A stretch of 64,000 bases of DNA from Bacillota bacterium (GCA_023436585.1 JAEZIN010000013.1:1-64000), one strand, 5' to 3'. Positions 23,275 through 32,482 are shown, numbered from the stretch's first letter. Notes: generated by a model not told the origin, from the letters alone. Numbers and translations are program-made.

Positions 23275-25170
23275 ATGCAATACCAGGAAGAGATGGACTA
23301 TACAAAGCAGTTTGACCTGAAGCTTTGGAAAAAGCTTCTTGGCTACGCAAAGCCTTATCACAAAAACCTGGTTCGCATCGGCATCTTCATGGGCATTTGC
23401 GCCACTGTGGACGTCATCTTTCCCAGGATGACCGGGTATGCCATCGACCATATCATCGGCAAGCAGGAAACGCAAAACCTGCCCTGGTTCATTGCCCTAT
23501 ACATAGGGCTCATGGTGTTGCAGGTCATATCGGTCTATATCTTTTTGCAAAATTGCGGCCGTGTGGAATCAGGCGTATGTTACCTGATCCGAAAAATGGG
23601 CTTCCGCAAGCTGCAGGAGCTTCCATTTTCCTATTATGATACCATGCCGGTGGGATACCTGATGACCCGCATGACCTCCGACACCCAGCGTCTGGCGGAT
23701 ACCATCGGCTGGTCGCTGCTGGACCTGGGCTGGGGCACGGTCTTTTTGACCATGTGCGGCATACAGATGTTCCTGCTCAACTGGAAGCTGGCGTTGATCG
23801 TGATGCTGGTAATCCCGCCGCTGGCCTTCATCAGCTGGAAATTCCAGCAGAAGATTCTGGCCTCCTACCGCCAGGTGCGCAAGACAAACAGCCAAATCAC
23901 CGGGGCCTTCAATGAGGGCATCATGGGCGCCAAAACCACCAAGACACTGGTGCGTGAGGACATGAACACCAAGGAGTTTATGGAGCTGACTTCGCAGATG
24001 CAAAAAAGCTCCGTGCGCGCCGCGTCCCTGTCCGCGCTGTACCTGCCCATCGTCGTCTCCCTGGGTTCCCTGGCCACCGCCTACGCGCTGTGGAAGGGCG
24101 GCTATGACGTGTTCACCGGCGCCATGACGCTGGGCACCGTGCAGGTGTTCGTCAACTATACGATTCAGTTTTTCCAGCCGGTGCGTGACATCGCCAGGAT
24201 CTTCGCCGAGCTGCAAAGCGCCCAGGCCGCGGCGGAGCGAGTGGTTACGCTGCTGGAAACGGAGCCGGATATTGTGGATTCACCCGAGGTGGTCAACAAG
24301 TTCGGCGACAACTTCCACCCCAAGCGGGAAAACTGGCCGGCGCTTAAGGGCGATATTGAGTTCAAGAATGTCACCTTCCGCTACAAGGAAGGCGAGCAGG
24401 TATTGATGAACTTCAACCTGCGGGTCAAGGCCGGCCAGACCATCGCGCTGGTGGGCGAAACGGGCAGCGGCAAGAGTACCATCGTCAACCTGATCTGCCG
24501 CTTTTACGAGCCGACGGCGGGCAGCATACTCATCGATGGCGTGGACTACCGCAAGCGCAGCCAGCTTTGGCTGCAAAGTAACCTGGGCTATGTGCTGCAG
24601 CAGCCGCACCTGTTCAGCGGCACCATCCGCGACAACATCCGCTACGGGCGAATGGACGCCACGGACGAGCAGATTCAAAAGGCCGCGCAGATGGTGAACG
24701 CCGAACCGTTCATCCTGCGTCTGGAAAAGGGTTATGACACCGATGTGGGCGAGGGCGGCAACCGCCTGTCCACGGGCGAAAAGCAATTGATTTCCTTTGC
24801 CAGAGCCATATTGGCCGATCCTGCCATATTCGTGCTGGACGAGGCCACCTCCTCCGTGGATACGGAAACGGAGCAGCTCATTCAGCAGGCCATCCAGCAG
24901 GTGCTTACCGGCCGTACAAGCTTCATCATCGCCCACCGCCTCTCCACCGTGCGCTCCGCCGACCGAATCCTTGTAATACAGGACGGCAAGGTCATCGAGG
25001 AAGGCAGCCACCACCAGCTCATTGTTAAAAAGGGTTACTATTATCACCTGTACACCAATCAGTTTGAGGATGAGCAGGGCCTTCAAATTCTGCAAAGCGC
25101 CGCCAGGGAAGCTGTCCCTGGACCCAGCCAAGGTGACACAGCCCCCTTGGAATCCCCATTATCAGTATAA
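23275..25170 (+). CDS. ABC exporter half-transporter, partner subunit (BmrD-like)
   Basis: The 631-residue protein has a membrane domain then an ATPase with Walker A GETGSGKST (394-402), Walker B VLDEATSSVDT with catalytic Glu523, and an altered signature LSTGE (498-502) instead of LSGGQ. Paired with the upstream subunit, one of the two composite ATP sites would be intact and one degenerate, as in asymmetric exporters. The last ~22 residues (after LQILQSA) are an unusual Pro/Gly-rich tail encoded by DNA resembling a repeat found near 52940-52980. The substrate is unknown. Drug or lipid efflux is likely by family. Confidence 0.88.
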   Translation: MQYQEEMDYTKQFDLKLWKKLLGYAKPYHKNLVRIGIFMGICATVDVIFPRMTGYAIDHIIGKQETQNLPWFIALYIGLMVLQVISVYIFLQNCGRVESGVCYLIRKMGFRKLQELPFSYYDTMPVGYLMTRMTSDTQRLADTIGWSLLDLGWGTVFLTMCGIQMFLLNWKLALIVMLVIPPLAFISWKFQQKILASYRQVRKTNSQITGAFNEGIMGAKTTKTLVREDMNTKEFMELTSQMQKSSVRAASLSALYLPIVVSLGSLATAYALWKGGYDVFTGAMTLGTVQVFVNYTIQFFQPVRDIARIFAELQSAQAAAERVVTLLETEPDIVDSPEVVNKFGDNFHPKRENWPALKGDIEFKNVTFRYKEGEQVLMNFNLRVKAGQTIALVGETGSGKSTIVNLICRFYEPTAGSILIDGVDYRKRSQLWLQSNLGYVLQQPHLFSGTIRDNIRYGRMDATDEQIQKAAQMVNAEPFILRLEKGYDTDVGEGGNRLSTGEKQLISFARAILADPAIFVLDEATSSVDTETEQLIQQAIQQVLTGRTSFIIAHRLSTVRSADRILVIQDGKVIEEGSHHQLIVKKGYYYHLYTNQFEDEQGLQILQSAAREAVPGPSQGDTAPLESPLSV

Positions 25171-25191
25171 GATATATACAGGTGTGATATA

Positions 25192-25242
25192 TTGCGTCCT
25201 TCCATTTGGCTGGGATATAATGAACAGCGGATGGAAGGACGC
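25192..25242 (+). promoter_or_regulatory. promoter for the topB region, framed by a 12-bp inverted repeat
   Basis: TTGCGT (25192-25197), 18-bp spacer, TATAAT (25216-25221). The perfect arms GCGTCCTTCCAT (25194-25205) and ATGGAAGGACGC (25231-25242) flank the -10 box. The arms suggest an operator. As RNA they could not form from this promoter, since one arm lies upstream of the start. Confidence 0.5.
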
Positions 25243-25263
25243 TTCATTTTAAACACATGAGAC

Positions 25264-25440
25264 AGGCCTCCGAAGGTCCAGGGCTCCGTAGCCGAAGCGC
25301 CGCCTGTGGCTGATAAAGCGAGGCGGAGGAGGCTGGCGAAACAAGCAGTGCGAGCGGCAGCGAGGCAATGCGACGATTGAGCCAGATGGGTAGGAAAGCC
25401 CTGGTCGCCCCCGCAAGCGCAAAATACTGCTGCATGGATT
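25264..25440 (+). ncRNA. candidate structured RNA or leader upstream of topB
   Basis: About 175 bases of GC-rich DNA without a credible gene lie between the promoter and topB. Long-range pairing CCAGGGCT (25278-25285) with AGCCCTGG (25397-25404) could close a domain, and CCGCCT/AGGCGG can pair inside it. I cannot match it to a named RNA class. It could also be repetitive junk. Confidence 0.35.
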
Positions 25441-25508
25441 TGATATCAAACATGGGGATTTCAAAGGGGTGTCCCTTTGACGGGATTCCTAAGGGCGGAG
25501 CCCTTAGG
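25441..25508. repeat. two-hairpin repeat element, copy A
   Basis: TGATATCA (25441-25448) is followed by hairpin TCAAAGGG/CCCTTTGA (25461-25480) and hairpin CCTAAGGGC/GCCCTTAGG (25488-25508), joined by a CGGG-TTCC linker. A diverged copy with the same plan lies at 53020-53090. This copy ends immediately before the topB ribosome site. Confidence 0.6.
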
Positions 25509-25519
25509 GGAGAGGGAGT

Positions 25520-27673
25520 ATGGGTAAAACAGTCGTTGTAGCCGAAAAGCCTAGCGTGGGCAGGGATATCGCCCGGGTTCTAAAGTGCAGGGAAAAGGGC
25601 GAAGGCTGCCTCACGGGGGATACATATGTGGTCACCTGGGCTATCGGCCATCTGGTGGCGCTTTGCGACCCGGATGAAATGGATGAAAAGTACAAAAAGT
25701 GGCGAATGGACGACCTGCCGATCCTGCCGGAAAATATACCCTTAAAGGTACTGCCCAAGACAAAAGGCCAGTTCCGCATTTTAAAGAAGTGGCTGTGCGA
25801 CAAGGAGACGGACCGCATTATCTGCGCTACCGACGCGGGGCGGGAAGGCGAACTGATCTTCCGCTTTATTTATCAGGAGTCCGGCTGTAAAAAACCAGTG
25901 GACAGGCTGTGGATCAGCTCCATGACCGATGAGGCAATCCAGGAGGGCTTTGCCAAATTAAAGCCCGGCACGGCCTATGACAACCTGTATAAAAGCGCCT
26001 CCAGCCGGGCCCAGGCGGACTGGCTGGTGGGTATGAACGCCAGCCGTGCCTTTACATTAAAGCATAACGCGCTGTTAAGCGTCGGCCGTGTGCAGACGCC
26101 GACACTTGCTATACTGGTCAAGCGGCATCTGGAGATTGCGGCCTTCAAGCCGGAGGAATACTATACCGTCACGGCAGACTTCGGCGATTATCAGGGCATG
26201 TGGTTCAAGGAAGGCCAGGAGAACGACACACGCCTTTCCACAAAGGAAGCCGCCGAAGCCATCGTCCAGGCGGTGAAAGGCAAAGAAGGCAAGGTCCTTT
26301 TATCCGAATCCACACCCAAGCAGGAGCTTCCGCCCCAACTGTACGATTTGACTACCCTGCAGCGGGACGCCAACCGGCTTTTGAGCTTCACCGCCCAGAA
26401 AACGCTGAAGGTGGCCCAGAGCCTGTATGAAACCTACAAGGCCATCACCTATCCCCGCACGGACAGCCGCCACCTGCCCGACGACATGGCTGGGCCTGCA
26501 AAGAAAGCAATGCAGTGCCTGCCGGACGAATATCAATCCCTTGTTCCCGGCGCGATGCCGGAGGGAAAACTCAGCCATTTCCGTCGCGTTTTTGACAACA
26601 GCAAGGTCAGCGACCACCACGCCATACTGCCCACGCCCAAAAAGACAGACATCGCGAAGCTGCCGCCGGACGAAAAAAGGCTGTTCGACCTGATTATAAG
26701 GCGCCTTCTTGCCGCGTTTTATCCTGCTCATACATACGACGCGCTGAAGGTGATCACAGGGGTGAATGGGCACACCTTTCGCACAACCGGCCGCACCGTA
26801 AAGGAAGCCGGCTGGAAAAAGGTATACGAGGGCATTGAAAAGTCATCCAAGGAAGATGACGCGCCGCTTCCCGCCCTTAGTGCCGGCGATACCCGCACGG
26901 TGCAAAAGGCCTCCTCCAAAAAGGAAACCACCAAGCCCCCTTCCCCGCACACGGACGGAAGCCTGCTCTCCGCCATGGAGCACGCGGGCAAGGACATCGA
27001 GGACGAGGAGCTCCGGGAGCAGATGAAGGGCAGCGGGCTGGGCACGCCGGCCACGAGGGCCGCCATCATCGAGCGGCTGGTGGCGGTTGGATACATCCAG
27101 CGCAAAGGCAAAACGTTGGCTGCCACTGAAAAAGGCGTCGAATTGATCCGCGTCGCCCCGCCGGAAATCTCCTCGCCGGAGACTACGGGCCGATGGGAAC
27201 TGGCATTGGACCGCATCGCCGAAGGCAATCAGGCACCGGAGCCTTTCCTGGAAGGCATAAGACGGCTGTGCGCCTTTCTGGTCAAGTACGCCCGGGAGGA
27301 TGAAAAATCGGCCAGCTTCGTACGGGAAGAAGGCACGAAGGGCAAGGGCAGTACCAAGCCCGCCGCCCCGCCCCTGCCGGATATAAAATGCCCCGTATGC
27401 CATGAGGGCGGCGTGGCCGAAAACTCAAAAGCCTTTTACTGCACCCGGTACCGCCAGGGCTGCCGTTTTACCCTTTGGAAGGATTGCCTGAAAAAAGGCG
27501 GCGGGCCGCTGCTTACCGCAAAGCTTGTCCCCCTTTTGTTAAAGGACGGCAGCCTGCAGGGCAGCACCGGCCAACTGTCGCTTCAGGATGGCCATTTGAG
27601 CTTCACGCCCAAAAGCGCGGTCGCTCCTTCCGTCCGCATCCCCATTACCTATGTGAAAGACGGGAGAAAGTAG
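25520..27673 (+). CDS. topB: DNA topoisomerase III
   Basis: The 717-residue type IA topoisomerase relaxes and decatenates DNA. The TOPRIM domain is at the N-terminus (VVAEKPSVGRDIAR) and its metal residues are in DAGREGELIFR. The catalytic Tyr311 is in AITYPRTDSRHLP. A C-terminal cysteine-bearing segment (KCPVCHEGG...YCTRYRQGCRF) is a topoisomerase zinc-finger-like tail. Length is normal for TopB. The ATG at 25520 follows GGAGAGGGAG. Confidence 0.93.
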   Translation: MGKTVVVAEKPSVGRDIARVLKCREKGEGCLTGDTYVVTWAIGHLVALCDPDEMDEKYKKWRMDDLPILPENIPLKVLPKTKGQFRILKKWLCDKETDRIICATDAGREGELIFRFIYQESGCKKPVDRLWISSMTDEAIQEGFAKLKPGTAYDNLYKSASSRAQADWLVGMNASRAFTLKHNALLSVGRVQTPTLAILVKRHLEIAAFKPEEYYTVTADFGDYQGMWFKEGQENDTRLSTKEAAEAIVQAVKGKEGKVLLSESTPKQELPPQLYDLTTLQRDANRLLSFTAQKTLKVAQSLYETYKAITYPRTDSRHLPDDMAGPAKKAMQCLPDEYQSLVPGAMPEGKLSHFRRVFDNSKVSDHHAILPTPKKTDIAKLPPDEKRLFDLIIRRLLAAFYPAHTYDALKVITGVNGHTFRTTGRTVKEAGWKKVYEGIEKSSKEDDAPLPALSAGDTRTVQKASSKKETTKPPSPHTDGSLLSAMEHAGKDIEDEELREQMKGSGLGTPATRAAIIERLVAVGYIQRKGKTLAATEKGVELIRVAPPEISSPETTGRWELALDRIAEGNQAPEPFLEGIRRLCAFLVKYAREDEKSASFVREEGTKGKGSTKPAAPPLPDIKCPVCHEGGVAENSKAFYCTRYRQGCRFTLWKDCLKKGGGPLLTAKLVPLLLKDGSLQGSTGQLSLQDGHLSFTPKSAVAPSVRIPITYVKDGRK

Positions 27674-27682
27674 CAGCGCACC

Positions 27683-27711
27683 TTGCAACTTCCGGGCGGA
27701 TGGGATAGAAT
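27683..27711 (+). promoter_or_regulatory. promoter of the MFS gene
   Basis: TTGCAA (27683-27688), 17-bp spacer, TAGAAT (27706-27711), starting 10 bp after the topB stop. Confidence 0.6.
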
Positions 27712-27823
27712 ATCCATAGGCCCCAGGCCCAGTTGCTTTGCCGATGATACAAGACGTACCGCCCGAAGGACGGTCGGCGCGTATATACGCCTTCATACGC
27801 AGGAAAGGCTGGTTCTTACTCCC

Positions 27824-29272
27824 ATGAATATGCCCAAAAGGGGCCATATCTTTCGTTGGCCCCGTTCCCGGGACTTGTTCGATTCCACCGGCATGAGCGA
27901 CAGTCTCCGCCGCAGCCTGTATTTTGTCATCTGGGCCGCCACCTTCGGCAATGCCTCCGGCGTGATCACCAACGGTGCGGTCTGGACAGGATTTTTGCGT
28001 GAGATCGTCCACGCCGATGACCTGCAGTTGGGGATTATTTTCGCCATCCCCGTGGTCGCCAACACCTCCCAGTTGTTTATCAGCTATTTGATGGAGCGTA
28101 AGCGCAACAGGCGCTTCCTGTTCCTGTTTTTTGGCATTCTGAGCCGTTCCCTGTGGATACCCATTGGCCTGCTGCCCTTCATAATTCCGGAAGCCGTGAG
28201 CTTTCTGCGCCTCTGGGCGGTTATCCTGCTGGTGGTGCTGATTTCCGGGGGCAACTCGGTGATCACCCTAAGCTTCAACAGTTTACTGGGCGACCTGGTG
28301 CCCCTGCGCATACGGGGCAGATATTTTGGCGTCCGCTACCGCACATTCGTCATGGCAGGTATTTTAGCCGGCTTGGCCGTATCCTGGATTATGGACAGCA
28401 CCGGCATGCTGGGCTATACCATTGTTTTTATCGCGGCGGGTGTGCTGGGCATGATCGACCTGGCCTTCTTCTTCTTCGTGGAGTGGCCCCAAATGCGTAC
28501 ACCGCCGCCGGAGGAAAAGCAGGAGAGTATCTTTTCCATGATCCGCGTAGTGCTCCGTGACAAACCATTTATGATGGTTACGCTATTTTATACGGCCTGG
28601 TTTTTTTCCGTTAACATCGCAGCGCCATATTTCGTTGTGCACATGAAAGAAAACCTGGGCATGAATTATACTCAAATTACTTTGTACAACCAGATCACAT
28701 CCAATATCATGGCTGTGTTATTTGTTTCCCGCTGGGGCAGGCTGATGGACAGGTACGGCAATAAGCCTATCCTGAATATCTCTGTTGTAATCTGCATGTT
28801 TACGCCGCTCTTGTGGGTTTCCGTCACACCTTCCACGACGTGGCTTGTTATCGTGCTGAATATATGGGCAGGGGTCTTCTGGGCACCTATCGATCTGGGG
28901 CAGCAGAATTACCCCCTTAATCTGGCCGGGGGAAAGAATCCCTCCATGTACCTGGCTGTGTTCTTCACTATTATCAGTCTGGTAGGCGCTTCCCTGGGGA
29001 GCACCATCGGCGGCTTCATGGTACACGGTGTGTATGCCCACCTGGAGACGCTGCAAGTTCGCTTGCCGGGTATCATACTCAACAGGTATCACTACATTTT
29101 CGCCACTTCAACGGTTTTGCGCATCCTCACCGTTCTTTTTGTCCTGCCGCTGATCAAGGAGGCGGGCACGCAGGCCATGCGGCCAGTGGTGCGTGAGATC
29201 AAAGCCGATACGATGTCAAGCTTCAGGCAAAACCTTGGCAGGATAAGGACATATATCCGCAGCAAAAAATAA
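27824..29272 (+). CDS. major facilitator superfamily transporter
   Basis: From ATG 27824 the protein has 482 residues and about 12 hydrophobic helices in two halves, with a basic loop after helix 2 (YLMERKRNRRF) typical of MFS proteins. The substrate cannot be inferred. The start is uncertain: a reading frame continues upstream, but the promoter at 27683-27711 excludes starts before about 27718, and the best ribosome-like site (AGGAAAGG) is rather distant. The pepF gene follows after 15 bases and is probably co-transcribed. Confidence 0.75.
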   Translation: MNMPKRGHIFRWPRSRDLFDSTGMSDSLRRSLYFVIWAATFGNASGVITNGAVWTGFLREIVHADDLQLGIIFAIPVVANTSQLFISYLMERKRNRRFLFLFFGILSRSLWIPIGLLPFIIPEAVSFLRLWAVILLVVLISGGNSVITLSFNSLLGDLVPLRIRGRYFGVRYRTFVMAGILAGLAVSWIMDSTGMLGYTIVFIAAGVLGMIDLAFFFFVEWPQMRTPPPEEKQESIFSMIRVVLRDKPFMMVTLFYTAWFFSVNIAAPYFVVHMKENLGMNYTQITLYNQITSNIMAVLFVSRWGRLMDRYGNKPILNISVVICMFTPLLWVSVTPSTTWLVIVLNIWAGVFWAPIDLGQQNYPLNLAGGKNPSMYLAVFFTIISLVGASLGSTIGGFMVHGVYAHLETLQVRLPGIILNRYHYIFATSTVLRILTVLFVLPLIKEAGTQAMRPVVREIKADTMSSFRQNLGRIRTYIRSKK

Positions 29273-29287
29273 GCAAGGAGAAAGACC

Positions 29288-31075
29288 ATGGCAGAGCAGG
29301 TAAAGCAGCGCAGCGAAATTGAAAAACGCTGGCAATGGAAACTGGAGGACCTGTATTCCACCCTGGAGCAGTGGGAAGCGGATTTTCGAAAGGTCAAGAC
29401 GTCGGTTGCAGAGTTCGAGGCTTTCAAGAATCAAGTGGCCAAGAACCCTGCCAAGGCCATCCGGTCCTACTTTGAAAGCCATCTTATTCTGGAGCGGCTG
29501 TTTGCCTTTGCCCATATGCACAGGGATGAGGACAACGCCAATACCACCTTCCAAGCGCTGACCGACCGGGCCGAAACGCTGTCGGTGGAGGCCGAGGCGG
29601 CCGCCTCCTTCCTGGAGCCGGAACTGCTGGCCATGGAGGAATCCGCCCTTTTGGCACTGATGAAGGACCCCGCCCTTTCGGACTTTGATGTCTATCTCCG
29701 CACGCTTTTGCGCAACAAGCCCCATACCCTCCCCGCCGAGCAGGAAAGGCTGCTGGCTATGACTGGAGAAATGGCAGGCGCGCCGCAAAACATCTACTCC
29801 ATGCTCACCCATGTGGACATGAAGTTCCCCGACATCCATGATGACAAGGGAGAGGTTGTCCCCCTGACGGAAGCGGCGTACGGTACCTTTATCCGCAGCA
29901 GCAGCCCGCATGTACGCAAGGAAGCCTTTACCGCGCTGTTTGAAACATACACAAGCTTTGGGGCCACCATCTCCGCTGCCTATTCCGGCAGCGTAAAGGG
30001 CGATTTGTTCGCCGCCCGGGCCAGAGGCTTTGAAACCGCGGTGGAAGCATCCCTCTTCCCGGATGAAGTGCCCCTTTCCGTGTACGACAACCTGATCGAT
30101 GTCATTCACGAAAGCCTGCCCGCGCTGAACGAGTACATCTCGCTGCGCAAGCCGGCCATGAAGCTTGATGAAATCCACCTGTATGACCTGTACGCATCCA
30201 TGGTGGATGACTACGATATGAAGCTGCCCTACCCCGATGCCTACAAGATGGTGATGGAGGGGCTTTCCTCCCTAGGCGCGGGGTATCAAAAGGTGCTGGG
30301 GAGCGCCTATGAGGACGGCTGGATCGACGTCTATTCCAACAAGGCCAAGTCCAGCGGCGCTTACTCCTGGGGCGCTTACGGCGTGCACCCCTACGTGCTT
30401 TTGAACCACAGGGACGATCTGGACAGCGCCATGACCATCGCCCATGAAATGGGCCACGCCATGCACAGCTACTACAGCAACATGCACCAGCCCGCCCCCA
30501 AGGCCAACTATACGCTGTTTGCTGCGGAAGTGGCCTCCACATGCAATGAGATCATTCTCATGACCAAGCTGATGGAGCACTACAAAGACAACAGAAAGGC
30601 CTTGGCCTACCTATGCAACCACCTGCTGGAGCAGTTCCGCACCACGGTGTTCCGCCAGACCATGTTCGCGGAGTTCGAGCGCATAAGCCACCGTATGGCG
30701 GAGGAGGGCGAGGCGCTGACCAAGGAAGCGCTGAGCAAGGCGTACATGGAGCTGAATCAGAAGTATTACGGCCAGCATTGCGTGGTTGATGAACTGATCC
30801 AGGTGGAATGGATGCGCATTCCCCATTTCTACCGCGCCTTCTACGTGTATAAGTACGCCACGGGCTTCTCTGCCGCGGTATACCTGGCCAACCGCATTTT
30901 GACCGAGGGCGAACCCGCGGTAAAGGATTACTACAAGTTCCTTTCCGCCGGCGGAAGCCTGCCCCCCATTGAGGCACTGAAGCTGGCCGGCGTGGATATG
31001 TCCAGCCCGGAACCCATCCGCAGCGCCATGCGCGTGTTCAAGCAGACCACCGAGCGGCTGGCCAAGCTGCTGTGA
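29288..31075 (+). CDS. pepF: oligoendopeptidase F (M3 metallopeptidase)
   Basis: This 595-residue cytoplasmic zinc peptidase has the motif HEMGH at 386-390 (IAHEMGHAMHS) and the downstream Glu in the AAEVASTCNE segment. The N-terminal part has the PepF insertion region (EKRWQWKLEDLYSTLEQWEADF). The length matches PepF. It degrades oligopeptides. Ribosome site AAGGAG precedes the ATG. A small acidic gene follows after 18 bp. Confidence 0.95.
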   Translation: MAEQVKQRSEIEKRWQWKLEDLYSTLEQWEADFRKVKTSVAEFEAFKNQVAKNPAKAIRSYFESHLILERLFAFAHMHRDEDNANTTFQALTDRAETLSVEAEAAASFLEPELLAMEESALLALMKDPALSDFDVYLRTLLRNKPHTLPAEQERLLAMTGEMAGAPQNIYSMLTHVDMKFPDIHDDKGEVVPLTEAAYGTFIRSSSPHVRKEAFTALFETYTSFGATISAAYSGSVKGDLFAARARGFETAVEASLFPDEVPLSVYDNLIDVIHESLPALNEYISLRKPAMKLDEIHLYDLYASMVDDYDMKLPYPDAYKMVMEGLSSLGAGYQKVLGSAYEDGWIDVYSNKAKSSGAYSWGAYGVHPYVLLNHRDDLDSAMTIAHEMGHAMHSYYSNMHQPAPKANYTLFAAEVASTCNEIILMTKLMEHYKDNRKALAYLCNHLLEQFRTTVFRQTMFAEFERISHRMAEEGEALTKEALSKAYMELNQKYYGQHCVVDELIQVEWMRIPHFYRAFYVYKYATGFSAAVYLANRILTEGEPAVKDYYKFLSAGGSLPPIEALKLAGVDMSSPEPIRSAMRVFKQTTERLAKLL

Positions 31076-31093
31076 CAAAAGGAGGTTTCCCTC

Positions 31094-31432
31094 ATGAAAG
31101 GGTATAACAAGCAGGAAGCGCTTCCCTTCATACTTGGCAAGATCGATGCCAGGATCCACAAGGAACTGCCACTTTCGCTGGAAGAGCTGATTTCCCAGGC
31201 CATCGACGCGGACCTTACGTTCATGCAGGAAAGCGGCGTGCTGGATGCGGAAGGCAACGCGGGCACAACGTACTATGATGACGACGACGCTTTCGAGTAT
31301 ATGCTGGATGCGCTGGTAAACAGCAACAAGCTGGGAGCCGACGCGGCCATGAAGGTAGCTTCCCTGCTGGATGACTACATGGACGCCCAGCAGGCCTACC
31401 TGGAGGAAAAGGGATTGGTAGACTGGGAATAA
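31094..31432 (+). CDS. small acidic protein of unknown function
   Basis: The 112-residue soluble, strongly acidic and mostly helical protein has a run of Asp (YYDDDDAFEYM, ~residues 58-68). It has no signal, no cysteine cluster and no recognised domain. Good ribosome site AAAGGAGG and tight spacing after pepF support a real gene in the pepF transcription unit. A strong terminator follows. Confidence 0.7.
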   Translation: MKGYNKQEALPFILGKIDARIHKELPLSLEELISQAIDADLTFMQESGVLDAEGNAGTTYYDDDDAFEYMLDALVNSNKLGADAAMKVASLLDDYMDAQQAYLEEKGLVDWE

Positions 31433-31491
31433 CCCCGTTTCGCGATAATGCCTTACTTTGGCGTTTTCACGAATTGCACTTTTCGCCTATC

Positions 31492-31528
31492 AAAAACCGG
31501 CTGCCGCAAAATGCGGCAGCCGGTTTTC
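31492..31528. terminator. bidirectional terminator between the pepF unit and uppP
   Basis: A stem of about 16 bp: AAAACCGGCTGCCGCA pairs with TGCGGCAGCCGGTTTT, with A/T tracts on both sides. Confidence 0.88.
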
Positions 31529-31573
31529 ATGATTGATTTGCCTTACCTGCAAACCCAACATCAGCAGAAGAAC

Positions 31574-32410
31574 TTACCCAAAGAACGCGGGCAGCGGCAG
31601 GAAGGTTGGCGCAGCAAGCTGGATAATGATCACGGCAACGCCTACCAAGCCCACATACAGTGCAAACCAGGAAAGGGAAATACGGTTGATGAGCCTAAGC
31701 ATAAACCTGATGGCCAGGTAACCGCTGATGGCCGCCGCCACCATGCCGATGACGACGGGGACAAGGTCAAGCTGCTGAAAGTAGCCGTTCTCAAGAGCGC
31801 TTTTTCCCTTAATGAGCAGGCTGCCCAGGATGGCGGGGGCGCTCATCATAAAAGCAAACTTGGCGGCAGACTGGCGCGTAAGCCCGGAGGCGATACCACC
31901 CATCAAGGTGGAACCGCTGCGGCTGACGCCGGGCAAAAGCGCCACGGCTTGCATGCAGCCCATGGCGACGGCATGCTTGTAGCCAGGTTCCTCCGCCCGT
32001 TTCACATGCTTGCCACCGCGCTTGCTTAATTTTTCTGCCAGGAACATGATTCCGCCGGTGACCAGGAAAGCCACGCCTACAAACCAGCCGGAAAAAAGGC
32101 TTTCCAAAACATTATTGAATGCAAGGGCAATAATCAATGCTGGGATGGAGGCGATAAACAGCAGCAATAATGTCTTGGACTTGAACGGGTTGCGCAATAT
32201 GCCCATCCAATCTTTCCAGAAAACAACAAGCACGGCAATCAACGTTCCTACGTGCAGAAGGATGTCCAGTATCTGCAAAACGGGAGCCTCCGCCTGATCG
32301 GCGATACCCATGATCGCCCTGGCCAGAATAAGGTGCCCGCTGGAGGAGATGGGCAGAAATTCCGACAGTCCCTGCACCAAACCCAAAACCATTGCCTGCA
32401 GTATTGACAT
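31574..32410 (-). CDS. uppP: undecaprenyl-diphosphate phosphatase
   Basis: The 278-residue BacA-type membrane enzyme recycles the C55 lipid carrier for cell-wall synthesis. Signature motifs are GLSEFLPISSSGHLIL near the N-terminus and LLPGVSRSGST in the middle, both lining the active site. About eight membrane helices are visible. Length is normal. Start ATG at 32410 with AAGGAAGG upstream. Overproduction of this family gives bacitracin resistance. Confidence 0.95.
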   Translation of the reverse strand: MSILQAMVLGLVQGLSEFLPISSSGHLILARAIMGIADQAEAPVLQILDILLHVGTLIAVLVVFWKDWMGILRNPFKSKTLLLLFIASIPALIIALAFNNVLESLFSGWFVGVAFLVTGGIMFLAEKLSKRGGKHVKRAEEPGYKHAVAMGCMQAVALLPGVSRSGSTLMGGIASGLTRQSAAKFAFMMSAPAILGSLLIKGKSALENGYFQQLDLVPVVIGMVAAAISGYLAIRFMLRLINRISLSWFALYVGLVGVAVIIIQLAAPTFLPLPAFFG

Positions 32411-32445
32411 TATTATTTCCTTCCTTTGCTTTTCAGTCAGCGCTT

Positions 32446-32482
32446 ATTATACATGAATCTCCCGCGCATGTCACGCGGGAGA
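32446..32482 (-). promoter_or_regulatory. promoter of uppP overlapped by a 9-bp inverted repeat
   Basis: On the minus strand GTGACA (32469-32474), 17-bp spacer, TATAAT (32446-32451). TCTCCCGCG (32458-32466) and CGCGGGAGA (32474-32482) are perfect arms over the -35 region. It could be an operator, or the 3' hairpin of the upstream vWA gene. Confidence 0.6.

Noticed and set aside
25244..25464. Two minus-strand open frames of about 70 codons in the topB upstream gap
   Set aside because: No convincing ribosome site, no motif, and the DNA is dominated by hairpins and repeats.
29216..30178. 320-codon open frame on the minus strand
   Set aside because: Antisense to pepF, with no recognisable motif.
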